Assembly: GCF_019966545.1 (NCBI RefSeq)
Contig: NZ_JAIMIC010000010.1
Location: 49,112-113,111 of the forward strand
Source of the DNA: Heliomarina baculiformis
GTDB taxonomy: Bacteria; Pseudomonadota; Alphaproteobacteria; Rhodobacterales; Rhodobacteraceae
DNA: 64,000 bases
Reading direction: 5' to 3'
Made by a program: the position numbers and the translations under genes. Position 1 is the first letter of the stretch. Every line of letters starts with the position of its first letter. Positions 35,470 through 44,185 of the stretch are shown piece by piece. The notes beneath the pieces are model-generated. The model saw only the letters and a program-made list of their open reading frames with translations, was not told the origin of the DNA and ran no database searches.

Positions 35470-37437
35470 ATGTCACAAGTAACACAGGACGCGCCGGCGC
35501 AACCGGCCGGCATGGGCACCCTGCCCGCATTTGTGCGCTGGTTGCTCGTCGCCTCAGCGGTTCTTTTGACCGCGGCCTCGGTCAACCATCTCTTCAATCT
35601 GGGGTTCTTCATAAACATCCGGTTGCTTGAGATTCACTACCTGTACGTGATGCTCTTGCTGACGCTGCCGTTGGTGTTCCTTGTCTTCCCTTGCTCAAAG
35701 TCAGACCCCTACGGATCGACGCGGTGGTGGGATTACTTTCTGGCGCTGCTGGCTCTGATCACCTGCGCTTTCTTTGCCTACTACGGGCGCAGCGTGGTGA
35801 ACAAAGGGTGGGATTTCGCCGCGCCCCTTCATGCCGTAATCGCCAGCTTCGCCTTCTGGTTCCTGCTGCTTGTCGCGGCGCGGCGCACCGGCGGCTGGAT
35901 GCTCTTCGCGGTCATCCTCTCGTTTTCCATCTACCCCATGATCGCAAACTATGCGCCCGGCCCGATCCAGGGCTTCCAGCGCTCGCCCGTCGAGACGGCG
36001 ATTTTCCACGCGATGAGCGGCGAAAGCGTGCTGGGCATACCGATGCGCAGCTTTGTCAATCTTGTCGTGGGATTCATGATCTTCGGGGTCGCGATGCAAC
36101 ATACCGGCGCGGGTCCGTTCTTTATCGACATCGCCTTTGCCGCGCTCGGGCATGTCCGTGGCGGGCCGGCCAAGGTGGGTGTTCTGACCAGCGGGCTAAC
36201 TGGTTCGATGAGCGGCAGCGTGATCACCAATGTGCTGACGACCGGGTCGATCACAATTCCTGCTATGAAAAAAGTGGGCTTCAGGCCCGGCTATGCAGCA
36301 GGGATCGAAGCGGCGGCATCGACGGGGGCGGTACTGATGCCCCCTATCATGGGCGCCACCGCCTTTGTCATGGCGACTTTTCTGGCGACAGACTACACCA
36401 ACATCGTGATGGCGGCGGTTCTGCCATCGCTGTTCTACTTCTTCGGCCTGTTCGCACAAATCGACGCGTACTCGGCGCGCAACGGGCTGAAAGGCGTTCC
36501 GCGCGCCGACCTTCCCAGAATCGGCAAAGTGCTGCGCGAAGGCTGGTACTTTCTCGCCGTCTTCGGGCTGCTGATCTGGATGCTGCTCTACCTCAAGCGT
36601 GAGGCCATCGCCCCGTTCTATGCCACCGCGTTGCTTCTTGTCCTGAACCAGCTGCTGTCAAAATCACGCTGGGGGCGGAAGGAGCTGATGAACTTCCTGA
36701 TCGCCACGGGACGGCTGTTCGTCGAACTGGTGGCCATCTTGGCGGCGGTCGGACTGATCGTCGGCGGGCTTGCGGTGACCGGGATGTCCGGGACTATCTC
36801 CAACGATCTGCTGTTCATCGCGGGCGGCAACACCTTTTTGTTGCTGCTTCTGGGGGCCTTGACCAGTTTCATTCTTGGAATGGGCATGACCGTGACCGCC
36901 GCCTATGTGATCCTCGCAGTGTCGCTGGCACCTGCCCTGATCGCCGGCGGGCTCGATCCGATCGGCGTCCATTTGTTCATCCTTTACTGGAGTATGTTGA
37001 GTTATATCACACCCCCGGTTGCTTTGGCGGCTTTCGCCGCGGCGGCCATTGCCCAGGCCAAACCCTTCGCGGCAGCCTTCGAAGCGATGAAACTTGGCAC
37101 CATCATCTACATTATTCCCTTCTTCTTCGTCCTTGACCCCGCGTTCACCCTGCAAGCCGGTCCGCTCGAAAGCCTGCTCACGGTTCTGCGCGCCGGTGTC
37201 GGCATTCTGTTGATCTGCGCCGGTATTCAGGGTTACTTGCTGGGCGTCGGGCGGATCGAATCCGACCCGATTGGAGCAATTGCGCGGATCCTGCTCGGTA
37301 TTGCCGGACTGGCCTTCGCCTTTCCATCGCATCCGGACCTAGCCGTTCCGATCCTCGGTGCGGTAGGAACAGGTATCGGGCTGGCGGCACTGGCAGTCGC
37401 TCTGGTGATGTTCTCGACCAAGCAAGAGACAGCGTAA
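35470..37437 (+). CDS. TRAP transporter permease, fused DctQM type (TAXI system)
   Basis: Fused TRAP permease, 655 residues, with many hydrophobic segments. Seen: GLTGSMSGSVITNVLTTGS, MPPIMGATAFVMATFLATDY and YITPPVALAAFAAAAI, the DctM-type motifs of TAXI permeases. The ATG at 35470 has ACAGGA upstream; an earlier ATG at 35400 overlapping the previous stop would add an unlikely basic leader. It follows the binding-protein gene and is followed after 1 bp by the thioesterase gene. Confidence 0.9.
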   Translation: MSQVTQDAPAQPAGMGTLPAFVRWLLVASAVLLTAASVNHLFNLGFFINIRLLEIHYLYVMLLLTLPLVFLVFPCSKSDPYGSTRWWDYFLALLALITCAFFAYYGRSVVNKGWDFAAPLHAVIASFAFWFLLLVAARRTGGWMLFAVILSFSIYPMIANYAPGPIQGFQRSPVETAIFHAMSGESVLGIPMRSFVNLVVGFMIFGVAMQHTGAGPFFIDIAFAALGHVRGGPAKVGVLTSGLTGSMSGSVITNVLTTGSITIPAMKKVGFRPGYAAGIEAAASTGAVLMPPIMGATAFVMATFLATDYTNIVMAAVLPSLFYFFGLFAQIDAYSARNGLKGVPRADLPRIGKVLREGWYFLAVFGLLIWMLLYLKREAIAPFYATALLLVLNQLLSKSRWGRKELMNFLIATGRLFVELVAILAAVGLIVGGLAVTGMSGTISNDLLFIAGGNTFLLLLLGALTSFILGMGMTVTAAYVILAVSLAPALIAGGLDPIGVHLFILYWSMLSYITPPVALAAFAAAAIAQAKPFAAAFEAMKLGTIIYIIPFFFVLDPAFTLQAGPLESLLTVLRAGVGILLICAGIQGYLLGVGRIESDPIGAIARILLGIAGLAFAFPSHPDLAVPILGAVGTGIGLAALAVALVMFSTKQETA

Positions 37438-37438
37438 G

Positions 37439-37852
37439 ATGAGCGCGCAGGACGGCAGACCAGACATCCCCGCCCCGTTCAACGCATTGCTAGGTGTGCG
37501 CTTTGTCTCGTGGTCCGATGGCAAGGCCGAACTGGAATTGCCTATCGGCCGCGACCATCTGAACGGCGCTTTCGCCGTACATGGCGGTGTCTTCGCGACA
37601 ATGTTGGACAACGCAGTCACCTTTTGCGCGGCCTACGCGGGGGAGGGCCGCCCGGGTCATCGCTGCCTTACGCTTTCGCTCACAACCAGTTTTGTCGGCC
37701 CGGCAGCCGAAGATGACACGCTGACGGCGCGCGCGCGCCTTGTGGGCGGCGGGCGCAAACTGGTCTTTGTACAGGGCGAGATCTTCAATCAAGACGGGCA
37801 CCGTCTGGCCCATGGCGATGCCGTGATCAAGCGGCTCGCACCACCGTCGTAA
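37439..37852 (+). CDS. PaaI family hotdog thioesterase
   Basis: Single hotdog domain, 137 residues, of the PaaI/YbdB acyl-CoA thioesterase group. The signature FAVHGGVFATMLDNAVTFCA contains the His-Gly-Gly and Asp expected at the active site. It would release stalled or toxic acyl-CoAs and so protect the CoA pool of the pathway. It starts directly after the TRAP permease stop and precedes an SDR by about 60 bp. Confidence 0.9.
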   Translation: MSAQDGRPDIPAPFNALLGVRFVSWSDGKAELELPIGRDHLNGAFAVHGGVFATMLDNAVTFCAAYAGEGRPGHRCLTLSLTTSFVGPAAEDDTLTARARLVGGGRKLVFVQGEIFNQDGHRLAHGDAVIKRLAPPS

Positions 37853-37912
37853 ACACCTGAGTGAACCGACAGTGAACGAGACCAAACAAACGAAGGACAA
37901 TAGGAGACAGAA

Positions 37913-38689
37913 ATGATCAACCCGATGGCATTGGACAATCAAGTGGTTATCGTCACAGGCGCCGGACAAGGTATCGGCCGCGGCGTCGCGGCGCTGGCGG
38001 CAGAGCTAGGCGCCAAGGTCGTGGTGAACGACCTGAACGAAGACGGCGTCAAGGAAACCGCCGAACAGATCGGTGGCAATGCCCGTGCCATCGTAGGGAA
38101 TGTGGCCGCCCCTGACTTTCCCGGGAAGCTGGTGAAATTTGCGCTCGACGAATTCGGCGATATCAATGGGCTCGTGAACAATGCCGGCATCGTGCGCGCG
38201 GCGATGATCCACAAGATGGACCGGGCCACGTGGCAGCAGGTCATCGACGTGAACCTCACCGGTGTCTTCGCCTGTCTTCAGGCTGTTGGCACCTATTACA
38301 AGGATCAGACCGAAAAAGATCCGGAGAGCGCTGCGCGCCGCGCCATCGTGAATATCTCGTCCGATGCCGGGCGTCGCGGCACCATCGGCCAGATCAATTA
38401 CGGGGCGGCAAAATCCGGGGTTCTGGGCCTGACCATGAGTGCCGCGCGCGAATGGGGCCGTTACCGCATCAACGTCAATTCGGTCTGTTTCGGAATGGTC
38501 GAGACACCGATGACCGAGACCATCCGCTCCGACAAGTTTGTCGACAAGTACATGGCGCAGATCCCGATGGGCCGGATGAGCACCCCCGAAGAAGTCGCAC
38601 AGCCCGTCTGTTTCCTGTTGTCCAACGCGGCATCCTATATCACCGGCCAGCACCTGAGCGTGAACGGTGGCTTCCACATCGGGTTCTGA
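37913..38689 (+). CDS. SDR family NAD(P)-dependent oxidoreductase
   Basis: Classical short-chain dehydrogenase, 258 residues, FabG-like. Seen: TGAGQGIGRG near the N-terminus, NNAG, catalytic Ser in NISSDAGRRG, Tyr and Lys in NYGAAKSG, and the closing YITGQHLSVNGGFHIG. Likely a 3-hydroxyacyl-CoA dehydrogenase for this module, supplying or removing the beta-hydroxyl seen by the following DUF35/thiolase-fold pair. TAGGAGACAGAA precedes the ATG. Operon continues with 1 bp between this stop and the DUF35 start. Confidence 0.92.
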   Translation: MINPMALDNQVVIVTGAGQGIGRGVAALAAELGAKVVVNDLNEDGVKETAEQIGGNARAIVGNVAAPDFPGKLVKFALDEFGDINGLVNNAGIVRAAMIHKMDRATWQQVIDVNLTGVFACLQAVGTYYKDQTEKDPESAARRAIVNISSDAGRRGTIGQINYGAAKSGVLGLTMSAAREWGRYRINVNSVCFGMVETPMTETIRSDKFVDKYMAQIPMGRMSTPEEVAQPVCFLLSNAASYITGQHLSVNGGFHIGF

Positions 38690-38690
38690 G

Positions 38691-39086
38691 ATGACAGGTA
38701 TAGAAAAAGGCCCTGGGCCGGATGCTGTCTTCGCCGCGAAACTGGCCGAGGGCACCTTTGAAATTCAGAAATGCGGCGGCTGCGGCACCCATGTCTTTCA
38801 TCCGCGCGTGATTTGTCCGGCTTGCGGAGGCGCAGACCTGGGATGGGTCGCGCCCACCGGCAGGGGCACTGTCTATGCGCGTACAGTCGTCCGCCGCAAG
38901 CCGGAAAGAGGCGGCGACTACAATGTGGTTCTGGTGGATCTGGAGGAGGGCGTGCGCATGATGTCGCGGATCGACGGCATCGAGCATGACCGGATTGTTA
39001 CCGGTCTGAAGGTCACCGCTTCGGTCGGCGAAGGCGCGGAGGGAAAACCCGCCGTGGTTTTCGAGCCGGAAGGAGGTGCGCAATGA
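38691..39086 (+). CDS. Zn-ribbon/OB-fold protein (DUF35 family)
   Basis: DUF35 partner protein, 131 residues. Four-Cys zinc ribbon CGGCGTHVFHPRVICPAC at about residues 28-45, then the OB part with VYARTVVRRKPERGGDYNV and DLEEGVRMMSRI. Nearly the same OB segment occurs in the DUF35 protein encoded at 58.5 kb, so the two are close paralogues. Its stop overlaps the start of the thiolase-fold gene by ATGA, indicating a joint complex. Confidence 0.9.
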   Translation: MTGIEKGPGPDAVFAAKLAEGTFEIQKCGGCGTHVFHPRVICPACGGADLGWVAPTGRGTVYARTVVRRKPERGGDYNVVLVDLEEGVRMMSRIDGIEHDRIVTGLKVTASVGEGAEGKPAVVFEPEGGAQ

Positions 39087-40228
39087 GTCTGCGGGGAAAA
39101 GCCGCCATCGTCGGTACCGCGCTTGCGGGCTGCGGCGAGGCCCATGGCAAAGGCGCGATGGAGATTACAATCGAAGCGGTGCATGGCGCTCTGGCCGACG
39201 CGGGCATTGCGCTTGGCGAGGTTGACGCCATCGCCACCTGCCAGCCGCTGGACATGCTGTCGGGGCTGACGCTGGCGCAGGAACTGGGCTTGTCTCCCAA
39301 GTTCACCATGAATAACCGCATGGGCGGCTCGTCGTTCCTGTCGCATACGCTTTGGGCCGCGATGCTGCTCGAGTTGCGGCTCGCGGATACCGTGCTGATC
39401 TGCTACGGATCGAACCAGCGCACCGCCTCGGGCAAGCTGATGACCGCGCTTGGCCTGCCGACCTATGAGGCGCCCTACCGGCCGTTGTTCCCGCTGTCTT
39501 CCTATGCGCTTGCCGCGGACCGCCACATGACGCAATTCGGCACCACGCGCGAACAGTTGGCCGACGTGGCCGTTGCCGCACGCGCTTGGGCCCAAAAGAA
39601 CCCCGAAGCCTTCCTGCGCGATCCGCTGACGCGCGAAGATGTCATTGCGTCGCGGCTGGTTTCAGACCCGCTGCGGGTGCGCGACTGTTGCCTGGTCACC
39701 GATGGCGGCGGCGCCATCGTGATGCGGCGCTCTGAGGCTGCCAAGGATCACCCCAGGCCGCCTGTGTATCTGCTGGGCGGTGGCGAGGGCACGACTCACC
39801 GAGACATTTCCGAAATGGCCGACCTGACCGAGACAGGCGCCGTCCAGTCGGGTCAAACGGCGATGGAGATGGCGGGCGTCAAGCCCGCAGACATCGACGT
39901 TGTGCAGCTCTACGACGCGTTTACCATCAACGTGATCTTGTTTCTCGAGGATCTGGGCTTTTGCAAGAAAGGCGAAGGCGGTGCGTTTGTGGCGAACGGC
40001 GGCATCGCGCCTGGCGGCCACCTGCCAGTCAATACCAATGGTGGCGGCCTGTCTTGCGTGCATCCCGGGATGTACGGCATCTTCACGCTGATCGAGGCGG
40101 TGCGGCAGTTGCGCGGTGACGCTGGCGACCGCCAAATCGACAGCGCCGAACTGGCCCTGGCCCACGGCAACGGCGGTGTCCTGTCCAGCCAGGTTACGAA
40201 TATCTTGGGCACCGACGCCACGCTCTGA
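39083..40228 (+). CDS. thiolase-fold protein lacking the nucleophilic Cys (Ltp2-like aldolase candidate)
   Basis: Thiolase/SCP-x fold, 381 residues. The Cys position reads NNRMGGSSF (Gly81-Gly82); the HD loop is QLYDAFTINVILFLEDLGFC with Tyr; the C-terminal loop is GLSCVHPGMYG. These changes are shared with the proteins encoded at 17973 and 57331, and very closely with the latter. The best functional guess is a DUF35-dependent retro-aldolase on 3-hydroxyacyl-CoA, fitting an SDR/thioesterase/TRAP neighbourhood. A terminator follows 22 bp after the stop. Confidence 0.8.
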   Translation: MSLRGKAAIVGTALAGCGEAHGKGAMEITIEAVHGALADAGIALGEVDAIATCQPLDMLSGLTLAQELGLSPKFTMNNRMGGSSFLSHTLWAAMLLELRLADTVLICYGSNQRTASGKLMTALGLPTYEAPYRPLFPLSSYALAADRHMTQFGTTREQLADVAVAARAWAQKNPEAFLRDPLTREDVIASRLVSDPLRVRDCCLVTDGGGAIVMRRSEAAKDHPRPPVYLLGGGEGTTHRDISEMADLTETGAVQSGQTAMEMAGVKPADIDVVQLYDAFTINVILFLEDLGFCKKGEGGAFVANGGIAPGGHLPVNTNGGGLSCVHPGMYGIFTLIEAVRQLRGDAGDRQIDSAELALAHGNGGVLSSQVTNILGTDATL

Positions 40229-40249
40229 CCAGGCCATCGGGCAAGACAG

Positions 40250-40277
40250 AAGCGGCCCTCTGCAAGGAGGGCCGCTT
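40250..40277. terminator. terminator hairpin between convergent thiolase-fold and TRAP genes
   Basis: Perfect 11-bp stem AAGCGGCCCTC / GAGGGCCGCTT with a 6-base loop, followed by TGCGTTT on the plus strand. It lies between convergent genes and may work in both directions. Confidence 0.8.
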
Positions 40278-40298
40278 TGCGTTTCTGCCTGAGGCAGC

Positions 40299-41432
40299 TC
40301 AGTTCGGATAGGTTGCCAGGTCGATCTTGGAATAGATTTCCTGACGCAGAAGGTCGGCATAGGGCTGCGGGTTGTCGCGGATCGGTTGCAGCGGACCCGT
40401 CAGACCGTGCCATTTCTCGATCAGTTCGCGATAGGTCGCGATCAGCGGGTCCGGATCTTCGATGCCGCGTTCCTCGCGCGAGATGCGGGCGATCTCTTCA
40501 AGATCCGCGGTGCGGAAATCGATGAGATCCTGAAGAAACTCAGGCGAGGGTTCGTGCACCTCCAGACCAAGGTCACTGGCCTCTTTCAGCACGTCCAGAT
40601 CGTCGGTTTCGTAATACACCTCGGTCTGCGCCACGGCTTCGGGGATTTTCTTGGCGAATTGCTCGCGTTGCTCCGGCGAAAGCGAGGCCCAGAACTTCGG
40701 GCCGACGGCAAAGATCGAACCGGAATGATAGGTGCCCAGCGGCAGTTCCGTCAGGTGCTTGGCAACCTCGATCAGGCTGTGCCCCTTGAGCGCACCGATC
40801 GGCTGCACTGCGGCGGTCACGACACCGTGGCTCATCGTGTCGTACATCTCGCTCGACGGCACGTTCACAGGCTCTGCCCCCAGACGCACCGCCCAGCGGT
40901 CCCAGACCGACCCGCCGGTGCGCAGCTTGACGCCCTGCATGTCTGCGATGTCGATGATCGGCTTGGTGGTCAGCAGTACATAGGGTGCCGTGCTGATCCC
41001 GCTAAGCGCCACCATGCCGTTCTTGGCGAACTCCTCCTTGCAGGGCTGACAGTGCAGCATCACGAATTCGCTGGTCGCGCCGGCCATCGCATAGTGGTCT
41101 TCACCGAGAAGCGCGAGATCGGCAACCAGCTGCGCGTAGGGCATTTCCGAGCGGAAATACGTCAAAGCCAGTAGGCCGACATCGGCAACCCCGTCGCGCA
41201 GGCCGGACAAAGTCGGCTTGGGGCCAAGCAAGGCACCGCCAGTAAACAGCTTGAAGTCGAAGGCATCTGGAAATTCTGCCTCGGTCATTTCGGCATAGGC
41301 GGCATGGCCACGCGATGTCGCGTGATTGGGCGAGGTCCAGTTGGATATAGTCACCCGCTTCTCGGCCAGGGCCGGTGTCGCCACAAGGACGGCTGTTGCC
41401 GCCAGCGCGGCCAGCGCATTGGTACGTTTCAT
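40299..41432 (-). CDS. dctP: TRAP transporter substrate-binding protein (DctP family)
   Basis: Periplasmic DctP-type binding protein, 377 residues. Signal peptide ends at ALA/EK, residue 23. The central region with LGAEPVNVPSSEMYDTMSHG and the motif region VTAAVQPIGALKGHSL is characteristic of DctP proteins. GAGGAGACAAC precedes the ATG. It is the last gene of a long minus-strand operon and is encoded after its permease genes (order Q-M-P). The ligand is probably a carboxylate that enters the crotonase/ACAD pathway encoded upstream. Confidence 0.9.
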   Translation of the reverse strand: MKRTNALAALAATAVLVATPALAEKRVTISNWTSPNHATSRGHAAYAEMTEAEFPDAFDFKLFTGGALLGPKPTLSGLRDGVADVGLLALTYFRSEMPYAQLVADLALLGEDHYAMAGATSEFVMLHCQPCKEEFAKNGMVALSGISTAPYVLLTTKPIIDIADMQGVKLRTGGSVWDRWAVRLGAEPVNVPSSEMYDTMSHGVVTAAVQPIGALKGHSLIEVAKHLTELPLGTYHSGSIFAVGPKFWASLSPEQREQFAKKIPEAVAQTEVYYETDDLDVLKEASDLGLEVHEPSPEFLQDLIDFRTADLEEIARISREERGIEDPDPLIATYRELIEKWHGLTGPLQPIRDNPQPYADLLRQEIYSKIDLATYPN

Positions 41433-41498
41433 GTTGTCTCCTCCTCTTTCTCAAAGTCCCGCTGTTGCGCGGGGTTCGTCACGGCCGGGATGGCCGAA

Positions 41499-42806
41499 TC
41501 AGTTGCCGAGTTCCGGCAGGAACATGATCAGGTCGGGAAAGGCGACCATGATGATCAGGACCGCCACATCCGCAGCCAGAAACCACAAGACACCCTTGAA
41601 GATCAGTGAGATCGGGATAGAATCTCCGACGATGCCCTTGATGACAAAGACGTTCAGCCCGACCGGCGGGGTTATCAAAGCCATCTCGACGAGCTTGGTT
41701 GCGAGCACGCCAAGCCAGATCAGGCTGATATGATTTGCTTCGTAGATCGGGAGAAGAATGGGCAGCGTCAGCAGCAGGATTCCCAAAGGGTCGAGTATCA
41801 TGCCCAGCAGGCAAAAAATGACTGCCGTACCGATGACCAGCGTCAGATAGCTGGCGCCCATGTCGATCACCAGGCCCGACATGGCTTCGGGAACCCCACT
41901 GATGGCCAGGAAACGCGAGAACAGATTGGCGCCCACCGCGATGATGAAGATCGCCGCAGTCATTTTCGCCGTGTCCAGAAGCGCGATCTTTGAGACTCTC
42001 CAGTTCAGAGTGCCGCGCGCAGCCGCAATCCCGAAAGACAGCGCAGCTCCGACCGCGCCAGCTTGGGTGGGGGTGAAAAATCCTGAGAACAACCCGCCAA
42101 ACACGCCCAACACCAGCAACAACAAGGGCCATGTTTCGCCCAAAGCTTCAAATCGCTCCGACCAAGTCGAGCGTTCGTCCAGCGGAGGCGCAAGTTCGGG
42201 ATTGATCCGCACGCGAATGATGATCACCGCCGCGTAGCCCAGCATCGTCAGCAGACCCGGGACGATTGCGGCAAGAAACAGCTTGCTGATCGCGACTTCA
42301 GCGAAGATCCCGTAAATGATCAGAAGGATGCTCGGTGGAATGAGCGATCCCATCGTCCCGGCCGCAGCGACGACGGCGGTGCTCAAACCGGGATCGTATT
42401 TCCGCTTGAGCATTTCCGGCACAGCGATCCGTCCCATGGCCGCAGCACAGGCAAGGCTGGAACCGGCCGCCGCCGAAAACAGCGCGGCCCCTCCGACACT
42501 GGCCACTGCCAGCCCGCCGGGCAGAAACGACAGCCAAATCCGCGCGGCCTTGAAAATCCCGCGCGTGATGTCGGTCTGATAACAGACGTAACCCATCAAA
42601 AGGAACATCGGGATCGAACTGAGGGTCCAGTGCGCTGCAAAATCATAGGGCACGGCCGTCAGCAGACCGAATGCCGCCCCGCTGCCCAACATGGCCCAGA
42701 ACCCGAAGAAGGACACGATACCCAGTGCAACCGCTATTGGGAGGCGCAACAATACCAGCACGATCACAGAGACGATGCCGAAAAGGCCGATTTGAAAAAA
42801 GCTCAC
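41499..42806 (-). CDS. dctM: TRAP transporter large permease subunit
   Basis: DctM-type permease, 435 residues, about 12 hydrophobic segments. Seen: AAAGSSLACAAAMGRIAVPE, GTMGSLIPPSILLIIYG and TPPVGLNVFVIKGI, the conserved loops of the family. It starts 10 bp after the small permease gene and ends 66 bp before the DctP start. Confidence 0.93.
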   Translation of the reverse strand: MSFFQIGLFGIVSVIVLVLLRLPIAVALGIVSFFGFWAMLGSGAAFGLLTAVPYDFAAHWTLSSIPMFLLMGYVCYQTDITRGIFKAARIWLSFLPGGLAVASVGGAALFSAAAGSSLACAAAMGRIAVPEMLKRKYDPGLSTAVVAAAGTMGSLIPPSILLIIYGIFAEVAISKLFLAAIVPGLLTMLGYAAVIIIRVRINPELAPPLDERSTWSERFEALGETWPLLLLVLGVFGGLFSGFFTPTQAGAVGAALSFGIAAARGTLNWRVSKIALLDTAKMTAAIFIIAVGANLFSRFLAISGVPEAMSGLVIDMGASYLTLVIGTAVIFCLLGMILDPLGILLLTLPILLPIYEANHISLIWLGVLATKLVEMALITPPVGLNVFVIKGIVGDSIPISLIFKGVLWFLAADVAVLIIMVAFPDLIMFLPELGN

Positions 42807-42816
42807 CGTCGTGCTC

Positions 42817-43338
42817 CTATTCGTACATGTCGTGATTGAGACTGGCCATGCCTGTTTCGGTGAAGGGGCGTTGGATCAGCTTTGCCAGCAAAAGCAGCAC
42901 CATCAGCCCCGCGCCAATTGGCAGAAAGAAGCGACCGGGCCAGACGGTCACCGCCGCCATGCCCATGGATTTTTCTCCAACGGTGTATTTCTCGACGGCG
43001 TCTATCCAGGTCTGCCAGGTCAGCAGGCCGTAGAACATCGCAGATAATGCCAGCGCCAGCATGTCCAGAACGGTCCTGCCCGCCGCCGGGATCAGATCGT
43101 GGATCAGATCGACCTTGATGTGCTCGTTGGTGAATTCGACGAAGGGTAGCGGCAGGAAGACCAACCCAACCATGTAGTAATAAGACACGTAATCCACCGT
43201 TCCAGGCAGCGGCTCGGCGACAAACTGGCTCAGAACAACATCGAGCGTAACATGGACCATCATCAGCGCCGCCAGGGTAGTCGCAACATAGGTGATAATC
43301 CGCGACACCCAGCCAAGTCGTGCAATAACTGTTTCCAT
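42817..43338 (-). CDS. dctQ: TRAP transporter small permease subunit
   Basis: DctQ-type four-helix membrane protein, 173 residues, with hydrophobic segments near residues 13-35, 48-68, 88-110 and 130-152. The start is taken at METVIARLGWV because GAAGAGATA precedes it; the 11-codon upstream extension lacks support. First of the three TRAP genes, 42 bp after the crotonase stop. Confidence 0.88.
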   Translation of the reverse strand: METVIARLGWVSRIITYVATTLAALMMVHVTLDVVLSQFVAEPLPGTVDYVSYYYMVGLVFLPLPFVEFTNEHIKVDLIHDLIPAAGRTVLDMLALALSAMFYGLLTWQTWIDAVEKYTVGEKSMGMAAVTVWPGRFFLPIGAGLMVLLLLAKLIQRPFTETGMASLNHDMYE

Positions 43339-43380
43339 CGCTATCTCTTCCCTGTCGTAATAAGGGCGCAAACCGCTTGG

Positions 43381-44157
43381 TCAGGCGCCACGGAAAACCG
43401 GTTTTCTCTTGCTCAGGAAGGCGTCGATGCCTTCGGCGTGATCCGTGCTCTTGATGATTTGCCCCTGAACGATGGCTTCTGTTTCAAGAAAGCTCTCCAG
43501 CGAAGGTTGCATCGCGGCGCGCATCAGCCGCTTGGTACCGGCCAGGGCAAAGGTCGGTCCTGCGGCCAGATCTGCCGCATAATCCAGCGCCGCCGTGTCG
43601 AGGGCATCATCGGAATGAACCTGGCTTGCCAAACCAAGGCTCAGGGCTTCATCGGCCGGCACCAGCCGCGCAGAAAAGGCAAGGTCCGTTGCACGCTGCC
43701 GCCCGATCAGGTTCTGAAGAAAAAACGCCGCGCCGCCATCCGGGGCCAGGCCGACCTTGCGAAAGACCTGACCGAGTTTTGCAGTCTCGGAAAGCAGGAC
43801 GACGTCGCAGGCCAGCGCCATGCTCAGACCGATCCCGACTGCGGGACCGCGCACTGCGGCAACCACAGGCTTCTCACAATTGAATATGGACAGGATCATC
43901 TGATGTGCCCTGTACAAACGGGCCCGATCACCCCAGACATCGTCCTTGCCCATGGTCGAAATATCCGCGCCCGCACAAAAGGCTCGGCCCTCGGCCCGGA
44001 ATAGAACTGCCCTTATTTGCGGGTCGGTTTGAATGTCGCGAAACGTGTCCATGAGTTCGACGCGCATTTCGAGGGTCAGCGCATTCAGCTTGTCGGGCCG
44101 GTTCAACGATACGATGGCCAGACCTTCTGAGTGTTCTACAGTGATATCACTTGCCAT
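43381..44157 (-). CDS. enoyl-CoA hydratase/isomerase family protein (isomerase-like active site)
   Basis: Crotonase-fold protein, 258 residues. Oxyanion hole AFCAGADIS and PAVGIGLSM. Both hydratase glutamates are replaced (GLSMALACD has Ser; QVFRKVGLAPDGG has Phe), while an Asp in PDGG is at the position of the PaaG isomerase base. Double-bond isomerisation is thus likelier than hydration. The start follows GGAGGGGCGGTC; the 18-codon upstream extension is not supported. In an operon with two ACADs, a CoA-transferase and the TRAP genes. Confidence 0.87.
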   Translation of the reverse strand: MASDITVEHSEGLAIVSLNRPDKLNALTLEMRVELMDTFRDIQTDPQIRAVLFRAEGRAFCAGADISTMGKDDVWGDRARLYRAHQMILSIFNCEKPVVAAVRGPAVGIGLSMALACDVVLLSETAKLGQVFRKVGLAPDGGAAFFLQNLIGRQRATDLAFSARLVPADEALSLGLASQVHSDDALDTAALDYAADLAAGPTFALAGTKRLMRAAMQPSLESFLETEAIVQGQIIKSTDHAEGIDAFLSKRKPVFRGA

Positions 44158-44185
44158 GACCGCCCCTCCCTGTGGCGCATTTTCG

